Of a DNA stretch of 64,000 nt, positions 45,801 through 56,600 are shown piece by piece. The notes below the pieces were generated by a model. It did no database searches, was not told where the DNA came from, and saw only the letters and a list, made by a program, of their open reading frames with translations. The translations under genes were made by a program, and so were the position numbers. Numbering within the stretch: the first letter of the stretch is position 1; every line of letters begins with the position of its first letter. This DNA comes from Betaproteobacteria bacterium (lineage in GTDB: Bacteria > Pseudomonadota > Gammaproteobacteria > Burkholderiales > Casimicrobiaceae), in contig READ01000011.1 in NCBI GenBank assembly GCA_004293675.1, positions 124,001 through 188,000 on the forward strand, in the 5' to 3' direction.

Positions 45801-46145
45801 ATGACCCCCCTCCTTGGCATCACACTCATCATCACGACCGTTATCGTTATCGCAGTAGTCTGCTCGTGGATCGGTCGTGGCCAGGAGCTAGCGGGTGTGT
45901 TCAACGACGGTAAGCGTGTATTCCAAGACGATCCAAAGTTTCACGCCGAAGAAGTTGACCGAGCCAATCACGTCGCGGTAGCTGGCGCCGTTTCCGCAAA
46001 CTCGGTCTCTTTCAAGGACTCCCCGCTCGCATTTCTTGCTTCTGGAGTTCGTCCGTTTGACGACGAAGACTTCAGAAGAATGTGGGATGAACAGGATCAG
46101 GAATCGTCAGATCAAACGTTGCGGGACCTTGGCTACCACGTGTGA
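45801..46145 (+). CDS. Membrane-anchored protein of unknown function (114 residues)
   Basis: One N-terminal membrane span (LLGITLIITTVIVIAVVCSWIG) followed by a polar, acidic domain (DPKFHAEEVDRANH, FDDEDFRRMWDEQDQ). Convergent with traG, whose stop is 15 bases away, so no terminator fits between. No family recognised. Confidence 0.6.
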   Translation: MTPLLGITLIITTVIVIAVVCSWIGRGQELAGVFNDGKRVFQDDPKFHAEEVDRANHVAVAGAVSANSVSFKDSPLAFLASGVRPFDDEDFRRMWDEQDQESSDQTLRDLGYHV

Positions 46146-46160
46146 TTGATTCAACGGCAG

Positions 46161-49082
46161 CTAAGGGGCAGGGTTGTCACCAATGTTTCCAGTAGCTGGC
46201 TTACTTGGATCAATCCCAAGCATGTTGTCAATCGCGGTCCCGCCCTGCTTGTCCGCTTTATCTCGCATTTCTTGACGTTGGGCATCGGCCTGATCGCGCT
46301 TTCCTTCGACTTTCGAGAACTCTTCAGCACCCAAATTCGAGCCTCGTTCAGTACCGTAGCTCGTCACTGCGGCCGAGTTAGACGCGTAGTTCCCCTCAAC
46401 ACGAGCACGTCCTCCGGCAAAGGTCGAGTTTGGATTACCTTGGCCTCTTGCGATCGCTGTTTTTGCGTTACTCATGCCTGAGTCGACGCGTTGCTGCGTG
46501 CCGCCAGCCCCAGCTCGCGCAGCAGCCCCAGCCTCACCAGCAACTGCACCGCTACTCGCATCTGGCGAGAGTCCGCCAATCGTGTTGCTCGACGCAAGTC
46601 CAGCGTTCCCTTGGCCGCCGTCAGGCACTAAGCCGCGCGACTGCAACGCAGGCACGAGGGCAGCTACCGCTTCGTGCGCCTGTGGATCGCCGCGCTGCTG
46701 CGAAACCAGGAAGTCGGCGAGACGTTCACGCTGATCGAGTGGTAGATCGCGAGCTGCGGTATTTGCAAAACCGCGCATGATCTCGCCACGCTGTGCATTC
46801 CATTCGCCACTCTCACCGTTCGCACGTGCGGTCTCACGCGCATCCCACACACGCTCCATCGCGGGCAGCCCTTCGCGTGACGAGAGCATCGGCGCGAGTT
46901 GCGTGTACGGCAGACTCGCAGACTGACCGGAGCCGACATTAGACGACTGTACACGTTGATACTGCTCGCTGGCACTGTCGAGTTTTTGTTGCGAAGTCCC
47001 CAACTGTTCAAGACTTGTACGAGTATTTCCAGAGCTAAACATGCCCTGCGTTGCCGTCGACTTGTCGGTGCGCGAAGCCTCTTGTAGTTGTGCTTGGAAC
47101 CCTGAATCGCGAGATGCTTGTTGAGCGAAACCAAGCGATGCGCTCTTCGATGTGCTTGCATCAAACGAGCCGCTGTTATCCATTAGCGATTTGAGCTCGG
47201 CCTTTGCAGTCGCGCCGCCGCCCATACCAAAAAAGTTAATCCCAACCGATCCTTGCGTTCCGCGCCCGAACGCCATCGTCGCTGCTGCCGTAAACGCATC
47301 TTTCTGCTGCGAGTTCCACCCCTGGCCCTCAGCAAACTTTGTAGCTTGCTGCATCACTGCCGATTCGGTTCTAGAAAACGATCCCGTCGTGCCTTTACCC
47401 ACCATTTCAGAAATGGTGGCCGAGTTCGACTCCTGCATAGCCGTTTGCCAGCTCGCAGAGGCCGCTTGGGTCGTTTGCTGCTGCGCTTGTGTGACGGCGG
47501 AGCTGGCGGAGCTGATGGCCACCGATCGACCGGCATTGATCGAGACGTTAGGATCGGCAAGCCCACCCGCACGCATGCCGCCGATGCCATTGGTTGCTAG
47601 GTTCGGATTGAACTGATTGCGTGCCTCATTCGTGGCCAGTGGTGCAGGCGCAACGATGTCTGGTGCGGCCTGCTTCTCGTTAAGCGTATCGCTGCTCTGC
47701 ATCCGGCCGGCAAGTCCGACCATCGCATTGGTGCCACCCCACACTAAAAATAGCGCGAGCGCGGGCACGAGTGCTGCCGCCATGCCGCCAACGGCTAATC
47801 CCTTGGCTGCCGCATCCCACAACGTGTCCATGCCACCAAACGCGGCGACATCAACACCGGTCGTTGACACGGATTCCAATGCTCGACGAACCTGCACCAT
47901 CGTGTACAGGTTCACAATCGCCAGCAGTGGTGGCCACAATGTAATCCACGCGAAGAGCTTCATGTAATTGCCCATGATGCTGAAACCCCAGGCGCCGAGG
48001 AACAGCGTCAGAATCACGAAAGGGGCAATCCCGATCGTGAAGGTCTCGATGAGCGCCATGATGGGTCGGGCGTACGACTCAAACAGAGTTTTTTCAGCGG
48101 CCCACTGCACATTGCGTTGCTGAATCGCTTGGGTGTACATGATCGTCGCGGTCGTTGATCCGCTTTGCGCGTAATACATCCCTTCACCGTGACGCCACAG
48201 GTTTGCCACAAGCGCGTTGCGCATGAAGGTCTCTGCGTTGACTGATGACTGGTTCAATGCACTCAAGGAGCTTTGCACCACGTCTTGAGCGGACTGCGAC
48301 CCACCCGTCGTTCGTCCAAACGCCGAGAGCATGTAACTCGACCAGTCCGTGCCGAACTCGGACGCGAGATGATTGGAGATCGCGGTATGCGCTTCCCAAC
48401 AGCTCATTTGTTTCGGATAGGGCGTCACGCTGGGCAAATAGACCATGATGTCAATGTTTGTCCAGTTGGACTTACCCATCTCCGCCCAGAGATCGTTCGC
48501 TTTGGCAAGCGACTCGCGTGTGACCAGCGGTTGAACGTTGTTTACATCCACCATCACGCAATCCGCGACGTATTGCGCTACTGAGCGCCGTAAGTCACCT
48601 TTTGCAGCCGAATTCGAGTTGGCGATACCGGGATCGGCATCGCGCAATGCAAGCATCACGCGAAGCGGATCTCCGAATCCGCTCTTTGTCATCTTACCGC
48701 CGTCGGGCAAACCAAACGCCGTCTCCATGACCTCGGCCATGCGATGTCCGAGCTTTGTGACAAGCGACATTGGCAAGGCAAGTCCTACCGGAATATTTGC
48801 AACCTGACGTACTGATCCGGTGTACACGTCCTCAATCGAAACTGTCGTCTTGCTGCCCGGGCCAAAGAACGCCCAACCAATCAAGAACGCGGCGAACATC
48901 TGCCCGATGCCCCTGCCCTCGCCCATGCTTGCGAATGCCTTGAAGCCTACAAATAGCAGCCCGAGAATCATCGCGATGCGCACAAGCATCGTCCAATCTC
49001 CCGTGTTGAAGATCATGGCGATGCCATTCAAGGCCATGTACATCAACTCTGCGTCGCCGATGGAGTAAATTTCAAAGTTCAT
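46161..49082 (-). CDS. traG: TraG-type mating-pair stabilisation protein
   Basis: 973 residues. The N-terminal 460 residues are the TraG_N membrane domain with several spans (MLVRIAMILGLLFVGFKAF, FLIGWAFFGPGSKTTVSIEDVYTG, IAPFVILTLFLGAWGF, ALVPALALFLVWGGTNAMVG). The remaining 500 are Gln/Ser/Ala-rich and probably periplasmic, as in F TraG, where this part can act in the recipient in entry exclusion. Last gene of the transfer operon in the visible part. GTTEST-like low complexity is normal here. Confidence 0.92.
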   Translation of the reverse strand: MNFEIYSIGDAELMYMALNGIAMIFNTGDWTMLVRIAMILGLLFVGFKAFASMGEGRGIGQMFAAFLIGWAFFGPGSKTTVSIEDVYTGSVRQVANIPVGLALPMSLVTKLGHRMAEVMETAFGLPDGGKMTKSGFGDPLRVMLALRDADPGIANSNSAAKGDLRRSVAQYVADCVMVDVNNVQPLVTRESLAKANDLWAEMGKSNWTNIDIMVYLPSVTPYPKQMSCWEAHTAISNHLASEFGTDWSSYMLSAFGRTTGGSQSAQDVVQSSLSALNQSSVNAETFMRNALVANLWRHGEGMYYAQSGSTTATIMYTQAIQQRNVQWAAEKTLFESYARPIMALIETFTIGIAPFVILTLFLGAWGFSIMGNYMKLFAWITLWPPLLAIVNLYTMVQVRRALESVSTTGVDVAAFGGMDTLWDAAAKGLAVGGMAAALVPALALFLVWGGTNAMVGLAGRMQSSDTLNEKQAAPDIVAPAPLATNEARNQFNPNLATNGIGGMRAGGLADPNVSINAGRSVAISSASSAVTQAQQQTTQAASASWQTAMQESNSATISEMVGKGTTGSFSRTESAVMQQATKFAEGQGWNSQQKDAFTAAATMAFGRGTQGSVGINFFGMGGGATAKAELKSLMDNSGSFDASTSKSASLGFAQQASRDSGFQAQLQEASRTDKSTATQGMFSSGNTRTSLEQLGTSQQKLDSASEQYQRVQSSNVGSGQSASLPYTQLAPMLSSREGLPAMERVWDARETARANGESGEWNAQRGEIMRGFANTAARDLPLDQRERLADFLVSQQRGDPQAHEAVAALVPALQSRGLVPDGGQGNAGLASSNTIGGLSPDASSGAVAGEAGAAARAGAGGTQQRVDSGMSNAKTAIARGQGNPNSTFAGGRARVEGNYASNSAAVTSYGTERGSNLGAEEFSKVEGKRDQADAQRQEMRDKADKQGGTAIDNMLGIDPSKPATGNIGDNPAP

Positions 49083-49125
49083 AGCTTCTCGCTGCTCCGC
49101 TGTTCAAGCGCACTGAGGTTCGTGT

Positions 49126-50616
49126 TTATCGCTTCGCTAGTGCGTTCGCACCTGGCGTTCTACCAGTCGCGTCACGCAGCTTTTCGCGAAGGTACGTCGA
49201 TGTCTGGAACACACCATTGATTGATTGAATTTGTGCCGCGAGACGTTTGCGCTCTTCATTGATTTCACTTGTGCGATCGCGCAGCGCTGCGAGCATTGAA
49301 GAGTCGAGCGGCCGCTGAGCGCCGGTGACAGCGGCGCGAATCGTGAACATCATTTCTGCGACGAGATTTGCGGCCATCTCGCTTGCAATGGCGTCTGACG
49401 CTAAGTCAGCGGCAACGCGTGCAGCGGTAGGGTCTTCGGCGAACTGCCGTAGAAGCGCCAACACGCCAGTGCGAGCTGCGGCTTCAGTGAACGCTTTTTC
49501 TTCGGCAGTAAACGCCTGCGCACCCGAGCGACCCGTGATTTTCGCGATGATGCCTGTTGAGCCGTTCGCACCCATCAGCATTTCTTTGACGCGTACACGC
49601 ATCCCTTTGAGGTTTTGACTGGTTGGGACAGGATTCAAACAGGCGGTGGTGAGATCGACCGTGGAAACGCTGTCGCAGGTGTAGAGGCGTACCGTTCCGC
49701 CCTCCAACAGCTCCTTCATTCCAATGAGTGGTGCGAACGAGTTGTAGATCAATGCCGTCCCCTCTGGAGCGCCGTTCAGATCCTGGCCTTGCCCTTCGGT
49801 CACAGTGATGGTGCCAGAGACGCTCATAAGAACTTCGTTCATCTGGCCGAACGCAAACCAAGAAGCGGTGTTGGACTTAAGCAGCGACCGATAGACCACG
49901 TTTCCTTTTAAGTCGTTGATGCGACCCGCAGCTTTGGCGTTATCGATCGGGGAAGCACGGTTATTGTTACTCCGCCCCAGTCCTTCCAAAAAGTCATTCA
50001 CGCCACCAAACGCGGTTGCGATCGCCGACGCATCCTGTTTGTTCGACTCCTGCACCGCAGCGAGTGAGGGGCCAATCGAGTTGTCGACCAGTCCTTTTGC
50101 AAGGGAGCATGAATCGCCCAGCTTGCCGTTGAGGTCTTGCACAATTTTCTGGAGACGCTTCATCTCTCCGGCGCACATCGGACACATCGCTTCAAGCGCG
50201 AGACCGAAGGCGTAGCCCGCAGCGTTTTGTGCGACGGCTCTCATCAGTTCTTGAAACTGTTGTGCATTAATAAACGAAAACGATCCACCAAACACCGAGA
50301 TACCACCGCATCCTGCTTTTATTGAAGGTGGCGTGAAGTTCACGATCTGCGGGTTGACGATACGTGACCGTGCTTCGATGCTGCCCAACGACACGACGCC
50401 GCGACGCTGGCCGATGTAGGCGTCAGCTGGCGTCACATTCACCATGCCCTGAAACATCGAGCGCATCTCGTCGTCCAATCCCGCGTGAACCGGTAGAACC
50501 GGTGCGATGAACGTGAAAATGAGAAGCAACGCAATCGGGCGTTTCGCCCGAGCAAATCTGCGCTTCGGTTCAAAGGGAATCGTGTTGTTCAACTTGAAAT
50601 TCATTTGAATGCTCAT
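49126..50616 (-). CDS. traH: TraH-type conjugal transfer protein
   Basis: 496 residues. Signal-like N-terminus (PIALLLIFTFIAPVLPVHAG), then DDEMRSMFQGMVNVTPADAYIGQRRGVVSLGS and a Cys pair EAMCPMCAGEMKRLQ. The C-terminus is a predicted coiled coil (DRTSEINEERKRLAAQIQSI). TraH is needed for F-pilus assembly and extension at the outer membrane. The start may be MSIQMNFK (50616) or the internal MNFKLNN. Confidence 0.9.
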   Translation of the reverse strand: MSIQMNFKLNNTIPFEPKRRFARAKRPIALLLIFTFIAPVLPVHAGLDDEMRSMFQGMVNVTPADAYIGQRRGVVSLGSIEARSRIVNPQIVNFTPPSIKAGCGGISVFGGSFSFINAQQFQELMRAVAQNAAGYAFGLALEAMCPMCAGEMKRLQKIVQDLNGKLGDSCSLAKGLVDNSIGPSLAAVQESNKQDASAIATAFGGVNDFLEGLGRSNNNRASPIDNAKAAGRINDLKGNVVYRSLLKSNTASWFAFGQMNEVLMSVSGTITVTEGQGQDLNGAPEGTALIYNSFAPLIGMKELLEGGTVRLYTCDSVSTVDLTTACLNPVPTSQNLKGMRVRVKEMLMGANGSTGIIAKITGRSGAQAFTAEEKAFTEAAARTGVLALLRQFAEDPTAARVAADLASDAIASEMAANLVAEMMFTIRAAVTGAQRPLDSSMLAALRDRTSEINEERKRLAAQIQSINGVFQTSTYLREKLRDATGRTPGANALAKR

Positions 50617-50625
50617 TGGTGCTTT

Positions 50626-51645
50626 CTATCGCTCGCCGATCCGCAGATCGGTGAGCGATGATTGAAGTTCGTGAAGCCACGAGGCCACGGTGCGAGGAAG
50701 CGGGAAGAAACCAGGATCGCCGCGAGGACCGAAGTCGAAGGTTTTCTCCGTGGTGGCTGTGGCCATAACACTCTCAATCGTTCCTATCTCATCGATGAGG
50801 CCTTGAGACAGTGCGACGCTGCCCGTCCAGACTTCACCGGTGCCAATCTTGAGCGGTGACGGCAACTTGCCAGCGCGGTACTTACGCACCTCATCAACAA
50901 AGCGTCCCCCAAGCGCGTCAACCAACCCTTGGGCCCGGTCGTTCGACGCGTCTGACATCGGCGTGAACGGATTGAGCATGTTTTTGTGCTCACCGGAGGC
51001 ATAGACGCGTTGGCCAATCGCATTCTTTTCCATCAAGCGGTGCACATCCCAGCCTTGTAGGATGGCGCCAATCGATCCGACAAGGCTGTAGTGACCTGCC
51101 ACGATCTTGTCGGTACGGAGCGCAATCATGTAGGCGGCCGATGCGCCGGTGTTCGTGATGACTGCTGTGATCGGCTTATTGTGCTTTGCTTTGAGCGCGG
51201 TGATGGCCTCACCAATGCGTTCTGCTTCGGCAGGCTGTCCGCCAGGGCTGTCGATCGTCAAAATGATCGATTGAACATTGGTTTTCTCAAACGCTTTTTT
51301 GAGCGCTGGAACCACCTTGTTGGCGGAGGCGTCGCTCTCGCTACTAATCGCACCATGAATGCGCACGATGCCCACAACCTCGGTCTGCGGCATGATGCGC
51401 AACCCCAACTGCTGGGCTTGAAACACTAGATACATCGCAAACAACACCAGACCGAGTGCCGAGACGCTCAATCTGCGAAACCACTTCCATCGCCGCTCTG
51501 CACGGCGCTCTTTCAGTAGATCGCCCAGCAGCAGTTCGGCCATCGATTGCTGCATCAATTCGGGGGTGGTTGCGACAATCGTTGCCTCCACGAGCTTTCG
51601 GCGTCGGAAAAAGCTACGAATGGCAGCAATTGGGTTGAATTTCAT
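50626..51645 (-). CDS. S49-family signal peptide peptidase-like protein
   Basis: 339 residues from ATG 51643-51645; the longer frame overlaps traF. One N-terminal span (RLSVSALGLVLFAMYLVFQAQQLGL), then the SppA/SohB domain: IVRIHGAISS, IILTIDSPGGQPAEAERI, ITNTGASAAYMIAL (catalytic serine, here ASAAY rather than SGGY), SLVGSIGAILQ and a conserved lysine in SGEHKNMLNPF. It may process pilin or remove signal peptides, or handle misassembled pilus proteins. Its stop lies 10 bases before traH. Confidence 0.85.
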   Translation of the reverse strand: MKFNPIAAIRSFFRRRKLVEATIVATTPELMQQSMAELLLGDLLKERRAERRWKWFRRLSVSALGLVLFAMYLVFQAQQLGLRIMPQTEVVGIVRIHGAISSESDASANKVVPALKKAFEKTNVQSIILTIDSPGGQPAEAERIGEAITALKAKHNKPITAVITNTGASAAYMIALRTDKIVAGHYSLVGSIGAILQGWDVHRLMEKNAIGQRVYASGEHKNMLNPFTPMSDASNDRAQGLVDALGGRFVDEVRKYRAGKLPSPLKIGTGEVWTGSVALSQGLIDEIGTIESVMATATTEKTFDFGPRGDPGFFPLPRTVASWLHELQSSLTDLRIGER

Positions 51646-51673
51646 TACGTTTCCTTGTTTTTTGTGCCGCGAA

Positions 51674-52651
51674 CTAACGGAGCGACACCTGCCGACGCAG
51701 CTCACGACGCAGGTAGTCGCTGAGCTTCGCGGGATCGTCGGCAGCGGTTTTGGGCATCGCATTGAGTGCCTTGTCGTCCGCGTAGACAGGACGAACTGGA
51801 CGGGTTGCTGCGACGGATCGTTGATCGAGCCAACCGGCGTTTGATGCAGCGCGAATGGATCGACTGACGATTTCTTCAAGCGGGATTAGTCCTTGCGCAA
51901 GCTCTACGCGCTCTTTGGTGCTTGGCTTCACCAAAAATAGCGCCGGTGTCATCGAGACGCCCCATGCCTCCGCCTGGCCACGATCGACCTCGAAGCTTGG
52001 AAACTCATTCCCAGGGAGCGGCTTACCGTCGAGCGATACAGGTAGCACCTTGAAGCCGTAGAGCTCAGACAAGGCCTTGAGAACGGGAGCTTGCGCATGG
52101 CAGAAATCACAGTCAGAACGGTAGAAGAACCAAATGCCCGCAACGCTTGCGAGCATGCGAGCCGCCGCCTCGTAGCCTTTCTTTGCCGACGCGTCTAGCG
52201 TGTTGCCACCGAACGTGGAGATTGGGCGGCGTAGGTTTTCGTCGAGGAGTGGTTCGGACACAATTGATTGCTGCCAAGACTCCTCGAATTTCGAGGACTT
52301 ATCGAGCATCACGCGCTGCATATAGCGGTACGCGGTGATGTTCTCTACCGTCGGGTTGTCGATCGCAAGATCGCGCACGCGCGGCATCTGGTCGCGCAAC
52401 CACGCCACTGAAAACGGCGCTGGCTCTTGCTTTTTTGCTTCAGTGGGCTTTGACGGCGCAGGAGTTGGGCTCACTTTCGGCGTAGTCTCAGGTTTCGTTT
52501 CTTCTTCGACCGCGTCGGGCTCGTAGAAGAAGTAACCCCGCGATTTGTCCTTGGAGAACCCAACGCCTTGCGCGAACGCCTCGGCACCGACGGCGATGAG
52601 CGTGCCAATCAAAATGACCAGGAGTGCTGGCCGTGCATATCTCGCAATCAC
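51674..52651 (-). CDS. traF: TraF-type thioredoxin-fold pilus assembly protein
   Basis: 325 residues, GTG start (52649-52651) overlapping the upstream gene by GTGA. Signal peptide with cleavage near AEAFAQ, a Pro/Glu/Lys-rich linker, then a thioredoxin fold with GIWFFYRSDCDFCHAQAPVLKALSE: the CxxC is intact, unlike F TraF, which lacks it, so this one may be an active disulfide enzyme serving the Cys-rich TraN, TraU and TraH. Confidence 0.9.
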   Translation of the reverse strand: MIARYARPALLVILIGTLIAVGAEAFAQGVGFSKDKSRGYFFYEPDAVEEETKPETTPKVSPTPAPSKPTEAKKQEPAPFSVAWLRDQMPRVRDLAIDNPTVENITAYRYMQRVMLDKSSKFEESWQQSIVSEPLLDENLRRPISTFGGNTLDASAKKGYEAAARMLASVAGIWFFYRSDCDFCHAQAPVLKALSELYGFKVLPVSLDGKPLPGNEFPSFEVDRGQAEAWGVSMTPALFLVKPSTKERVELAQGLIPLEEIVSRSIRAASNAGWLDQRSVAATRPVRPVYADDKALNAMPKTAADDPAKLSDYLRRELRRQVSLR

Positions 52652-53619
52652 GGCGTTAACTCCGATGCCAAAAAGCCTGTGGCAGTGAGTTCACCCGTAT
52701 CGTAAACACGACCCAGCGCTGCAACGTAGCGCTCGGCGGCACGACCCTGAACGATATGCCCGCTTGCGGTGAGTCGTTGCAAGAAACGAATGCCATCACC
52801 GGTACGCGCCCAAGACTCGGTAGGCTGTGGCAGTTGAGCGTTATCGCGCTCGGCACGTACAACATTGCCCTGCGCATCGAGCGCGACATCCGTCAATTCA
52901 ATGACCCACCCATTCAGGCCTCGGCTCTCGAAGCGAGGAAAGAACGGCATCGCGGCGTTCCGAGGATGGTCCGGAATTGAGACGAACATGTCGCCGCGCC
53001 GCCAAATCAGCGACAAAGGTTGGATCGCAATCGAAGTACCGTCGAGCGCCCAGACCTGAACATCGGTCTCACAACCGTCGATGCACCGCGCTGTGCGCTC
53101 AATCCGTTGTGCTGCGTCTTTGATCGCTTGTGTGGTGATCGCGATTGCTTCAACGCGAGCCGGATCGTACTTGGAAAGCTCCACGCCATCGCGTGTTTTT
53201 CCCGGCACATACACGCGAGAAAACACGGGTACGCCCCCTGCACCCCGTGGAGGCGTAAGAATCGACAGAAGCGAGACAACGGCAAGTGCGTTACCGCCTC
53301 TTGTTATGCCCGTCGCAGACAGTGGATTGCCCGCCGACAATCCCGCTGCCAACCCCGCAGCCTGAGCAATACTCGCACCTGACCGATGTTCACCCTTGGA
53401 TGCAGCGGTCCAGAGCTGTTGACGCTCCTTTAGAGGGAGCATCCAATAGCTCATCAACTGCGCTTTGGTGCGTTCCTGCTCGCTTGCGCTCATCGATGAG
53501 GGAAACATCAGCGATTGCAGTCGAAGAGCCTCCCGCTCTGAACTATCCTGCGCAGTCGTCTCCATCGATGCAATCAGCGCCGTGAGCATCGCGGCGAATA
53601 CGATCAGTGGTTTCTTCAT
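52648..53619 (-). CDS. Exported protein of unknown function in the tra operon
   Basis: 323 residues; signal peptide MKKPLIVFAAMLTALIASME with cleavage near TTA. Middle part Gly/Ala-rich with a short hydrophobic run (ALAVVSLLSILTPP), then a pair of cysteines (ARCIDGCETDVQVW) and a beta-rich C-terminus. I do not recognise it as TraB, TraK or TrbB. Located between traN and traF where F has trbE or orf genes. Probably periplasmic. Confidence 0.7.
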   Translation of the reverse strand: MKKPLIVFAAMLTALIASMETTAQDSSEREALRLQSLMFPSSMSASEQERTKAQLMSYWMLPLKERQQLWTAASKGEHRSGASIAQAAGLAAGLSAGNPLSATGITRGGNALAVVSLLSILTPPRGAGGVPVFSRVYVPGKTRDGVELSKYDPARVEAIAITTQAIKDAAQRIERTARCIDGCETDVQVWALDGTSIAIQPLSLIWRRGDMFVSIPDHPRNAAMPFFPRFESRGLNGWVIELTDVALDAQGNVVRAERDNAQLPQPTESWARTGDGIRFLQRLTASGHIVQGRAAERYVAALGRVYDTGELTATGFLASELTP

Positions 53620-53664
53620 GGTGTCTTTCCTTTCCGAGGATTTGTCAGTGAATTCGTGTTGAGA

Positions 53665-56600
53665 CTAGGGTCGCAATCCGGCGCGGATGCGATCACGCGC
53701 CTGTTCCCCCGCATTGGGATTGCGGTTATTACCTAGGACCTGCGTTGTGATCTGCTGCGCCGTGGCGCTTGCCTTCGTGCCCGGTGGCACATTCCGCGCG
53801 GTGATATTCATCCCGTACTTCGTCAACATCTGGTCGATCTCCGTTGGCGTGAGTCCCGCAATTTGGAGCAAGGCAATCCATTCGTCGAGATTGATCTGCG
53901 ACCAATCGAGACTGGCCATTTCTGCGGGTGACAACCCGCCACAATTGGGCAGTTTTGGTGTGCCGAACGTTCGACCAATTTGCGGCCGTGCTTGTTCGTT
54001 GATGATGCGGGAGAGCGGACTGGCAAAGCAGCAATAGGAATTCACCTTTTCGATACAGAGCAAGCCCTTGCAGTAGCTACCCACATGGTGACACGCGTGC
54101 ATTGCGCGTTTGACCCCAAGATCGAGTTCTTTTTTCTCGCACTTGTAGATGATCTGCAAGATGATGATCGCAATCATAATGACCGTGTAGATTGTCATCA
54201 GAGTACTGAGCATTGATCCCAGCGATCCGGGCGTGCTGTTTAAGATTACGCCGCCTGGCGTGACTGAAAACAGGCTGTTAGCGATTGCTGGCCCAAATGT
54301 GTTGCTGACAAACGTCATCGTCTGTTCCATTAACAAATTGGTGAGCGCTGTCAGTCCTGTGCCTGGAATGCCTTCGAGCGCAAACTGCACCAACGAACCA
54401 TCCGCCCCCGCGAGCCCCGGCAGTTTCGAGACCAATCCTTCGAGCGGCGTCATGATCGGTTTGAAGACGTCGGCCATCGTCGAAGAGACTCCGTTACTCA
54501 AGCCTTCCCACGCACCACGAATAGTGGAACTGCTGCCCCAGAGATCAGCCAATAGTGCAGTGTCTTTGGTTAACTCCCAGGTCGATAGAGCGAGTTTGAT
54601 GTAGTCGCCGATACCGACATTCTTCGGCTTCTCGCAGCAATCGATCAAACCGCCCACGGCGACCTTACACTCCATCGCTTCGCCCTTGAAGATTTCGCAA
54701 TTGCCGCCGCTGCAATTGGAATCCATCTGCGCGAACTGAAGCGTCGTCAACGCCACCGACGCCCTCTGAAAATCCGTATTCGTCTCCGGCGTCACCGTCC
54801 GGCACTCGGTGCCCATGCAACGTATTTGCCCTGGGCAAGAAATTGCAGTGGCGTCAATCGTTGCAACGCTGCCCTCGACTGTGGTTCCACAATCGTAGGT
54901 ATCGGTATAGGCCATGCAAAGCCCCGTCGCAGGATCAGTGCCGCCCTGTGCACATTCAGACTTGACGAAGCTGCATTCGCTGCGCTGTTCCAGCGCTCCA
55001 CAGGTGTTGGCAACCTCGGGCGAACAGGTTTCAACGCCATTGGATATCTCACACCAAAGCACAATCGGATTGCCCGCGCCGTCGACCCCTTCCTTCGAGT
55101 AGGGACAACGTTGCTGCCCGTTGACATCGGTGTAGCAAGGCAGTGTACCGACGTTGAAATTGCAGCGGTAGCTTCGCGCATCGGCGTTAAAGCAAAGTGG
55201 TGCAGGAGGTGATGCGGGGGCGCCTGTGTACAACGGCCCAAGACGTTGACCCCAGGTGTTCGGTGTCAGTGTGATACCAAAAAACGTACGTGAGTTGGCA
55301 GCATCGGTGCATTTCCACGCAGCGTTAGACGCCTGATCGGCAATCGTTCCGCTACTCGCATACGACGCGACTGGCTGTGCCGCGCAGAACGTGCTGTTCG
55401 CGCAGCCAGGTGGTGTGTCGATGAGTGTTTGTTGCACTTCGCGCTTGAAGCGCTCAATTTCAAATAGACGCGACCATTGCTCGCCTGCGGGTACCGTGTA
55501 TTCACAGCGGTTAGTACCGGCGTTGTAGCTTCCCGTTTTTCCGGAGGCCGGATCGAGCGGGCAGCTCCGGCATGTACCAGCGACGAACGTTGCTCCCGGT
55601 GCGCAATTCGCGAAACACGTATTGTTATAGAGTGTTTGGCCAGCAGGGCAGCTCGTTGCAGGTGAGCTGACGTTGGTTGCGTTTTGTGAAGTAGGTGCGT
55701 AGCTATCACTAAAACCAGCAAGTGCAAAGTTCAATGTGAATGCGCAGGTTGCGTCGTCTGGTGTGCAGGCGGCGGGTACCGAGTACGACACGTTGAGGGC
55801 GCGAAACGCGTTGTACCAGTGCGGTTGGAGCACCGCGAGCGGGGCATTGGTGACAACGGCGTTGGTGTTCACGTTGACCGTCATGGGCCCGCCGTGATTT
55901 TGTCCCTGAGCGCCGTAGGCGTTAATCGTGATCGGCTGAATCCCAGTGATACGAGCATTGGGTGCGCAGCTCACGACAGCGGTAATTTTGTCGAGCGTGT
56001 TTCGATCAATGGAGAAATTGTGGGTGACCGTTCCGGCTTGACATGCAGCGACTTCGGAGACACCGTTGATAACTCTGCGTACGTTGCAGCTGTTAATCTT
56101 GTTGACACGATCACAGGTCTCATACGACGGTATGCGCCGTGGTACCGACCGAACAGAAAACGTGTTGTTCGTCGTACACGCTTGCAGCATGCTGTTAATG
56201 CCCGGATTGGTGCCAGACAACAAATCATCCGAGCGTGTCCAGATTTGGTCATTTCGAAGATTCGGACTCGGCGTAGACAGCGCAGAATTGCGAATCGTTT
56301 GATAAGCGGTTCCTTGCTGTGACGCCTCCGACAACAACCGCAGTTCAGCCTCAGCACTGACGGCTGCGAACGCATTGTGATTGCCGTAGTTCGCACGTGC
56401 ACGACTCGCATCACTTGCGCCCTGACCCGTCACGTTGCCGCCGCTTGGAAACAACTGATCCTGCGGAATCACGACCCATCCACCCTTGCCATCGGGCAGG
56501 CGGTAGGTTCCCGTGTTTACATCGAACTGGGGGCGTATCGCGCCCTGAACAAGCGATTGCCCAACGGCTTGCCCTTGTTGTGCGTTCGCGATCACTGCAT

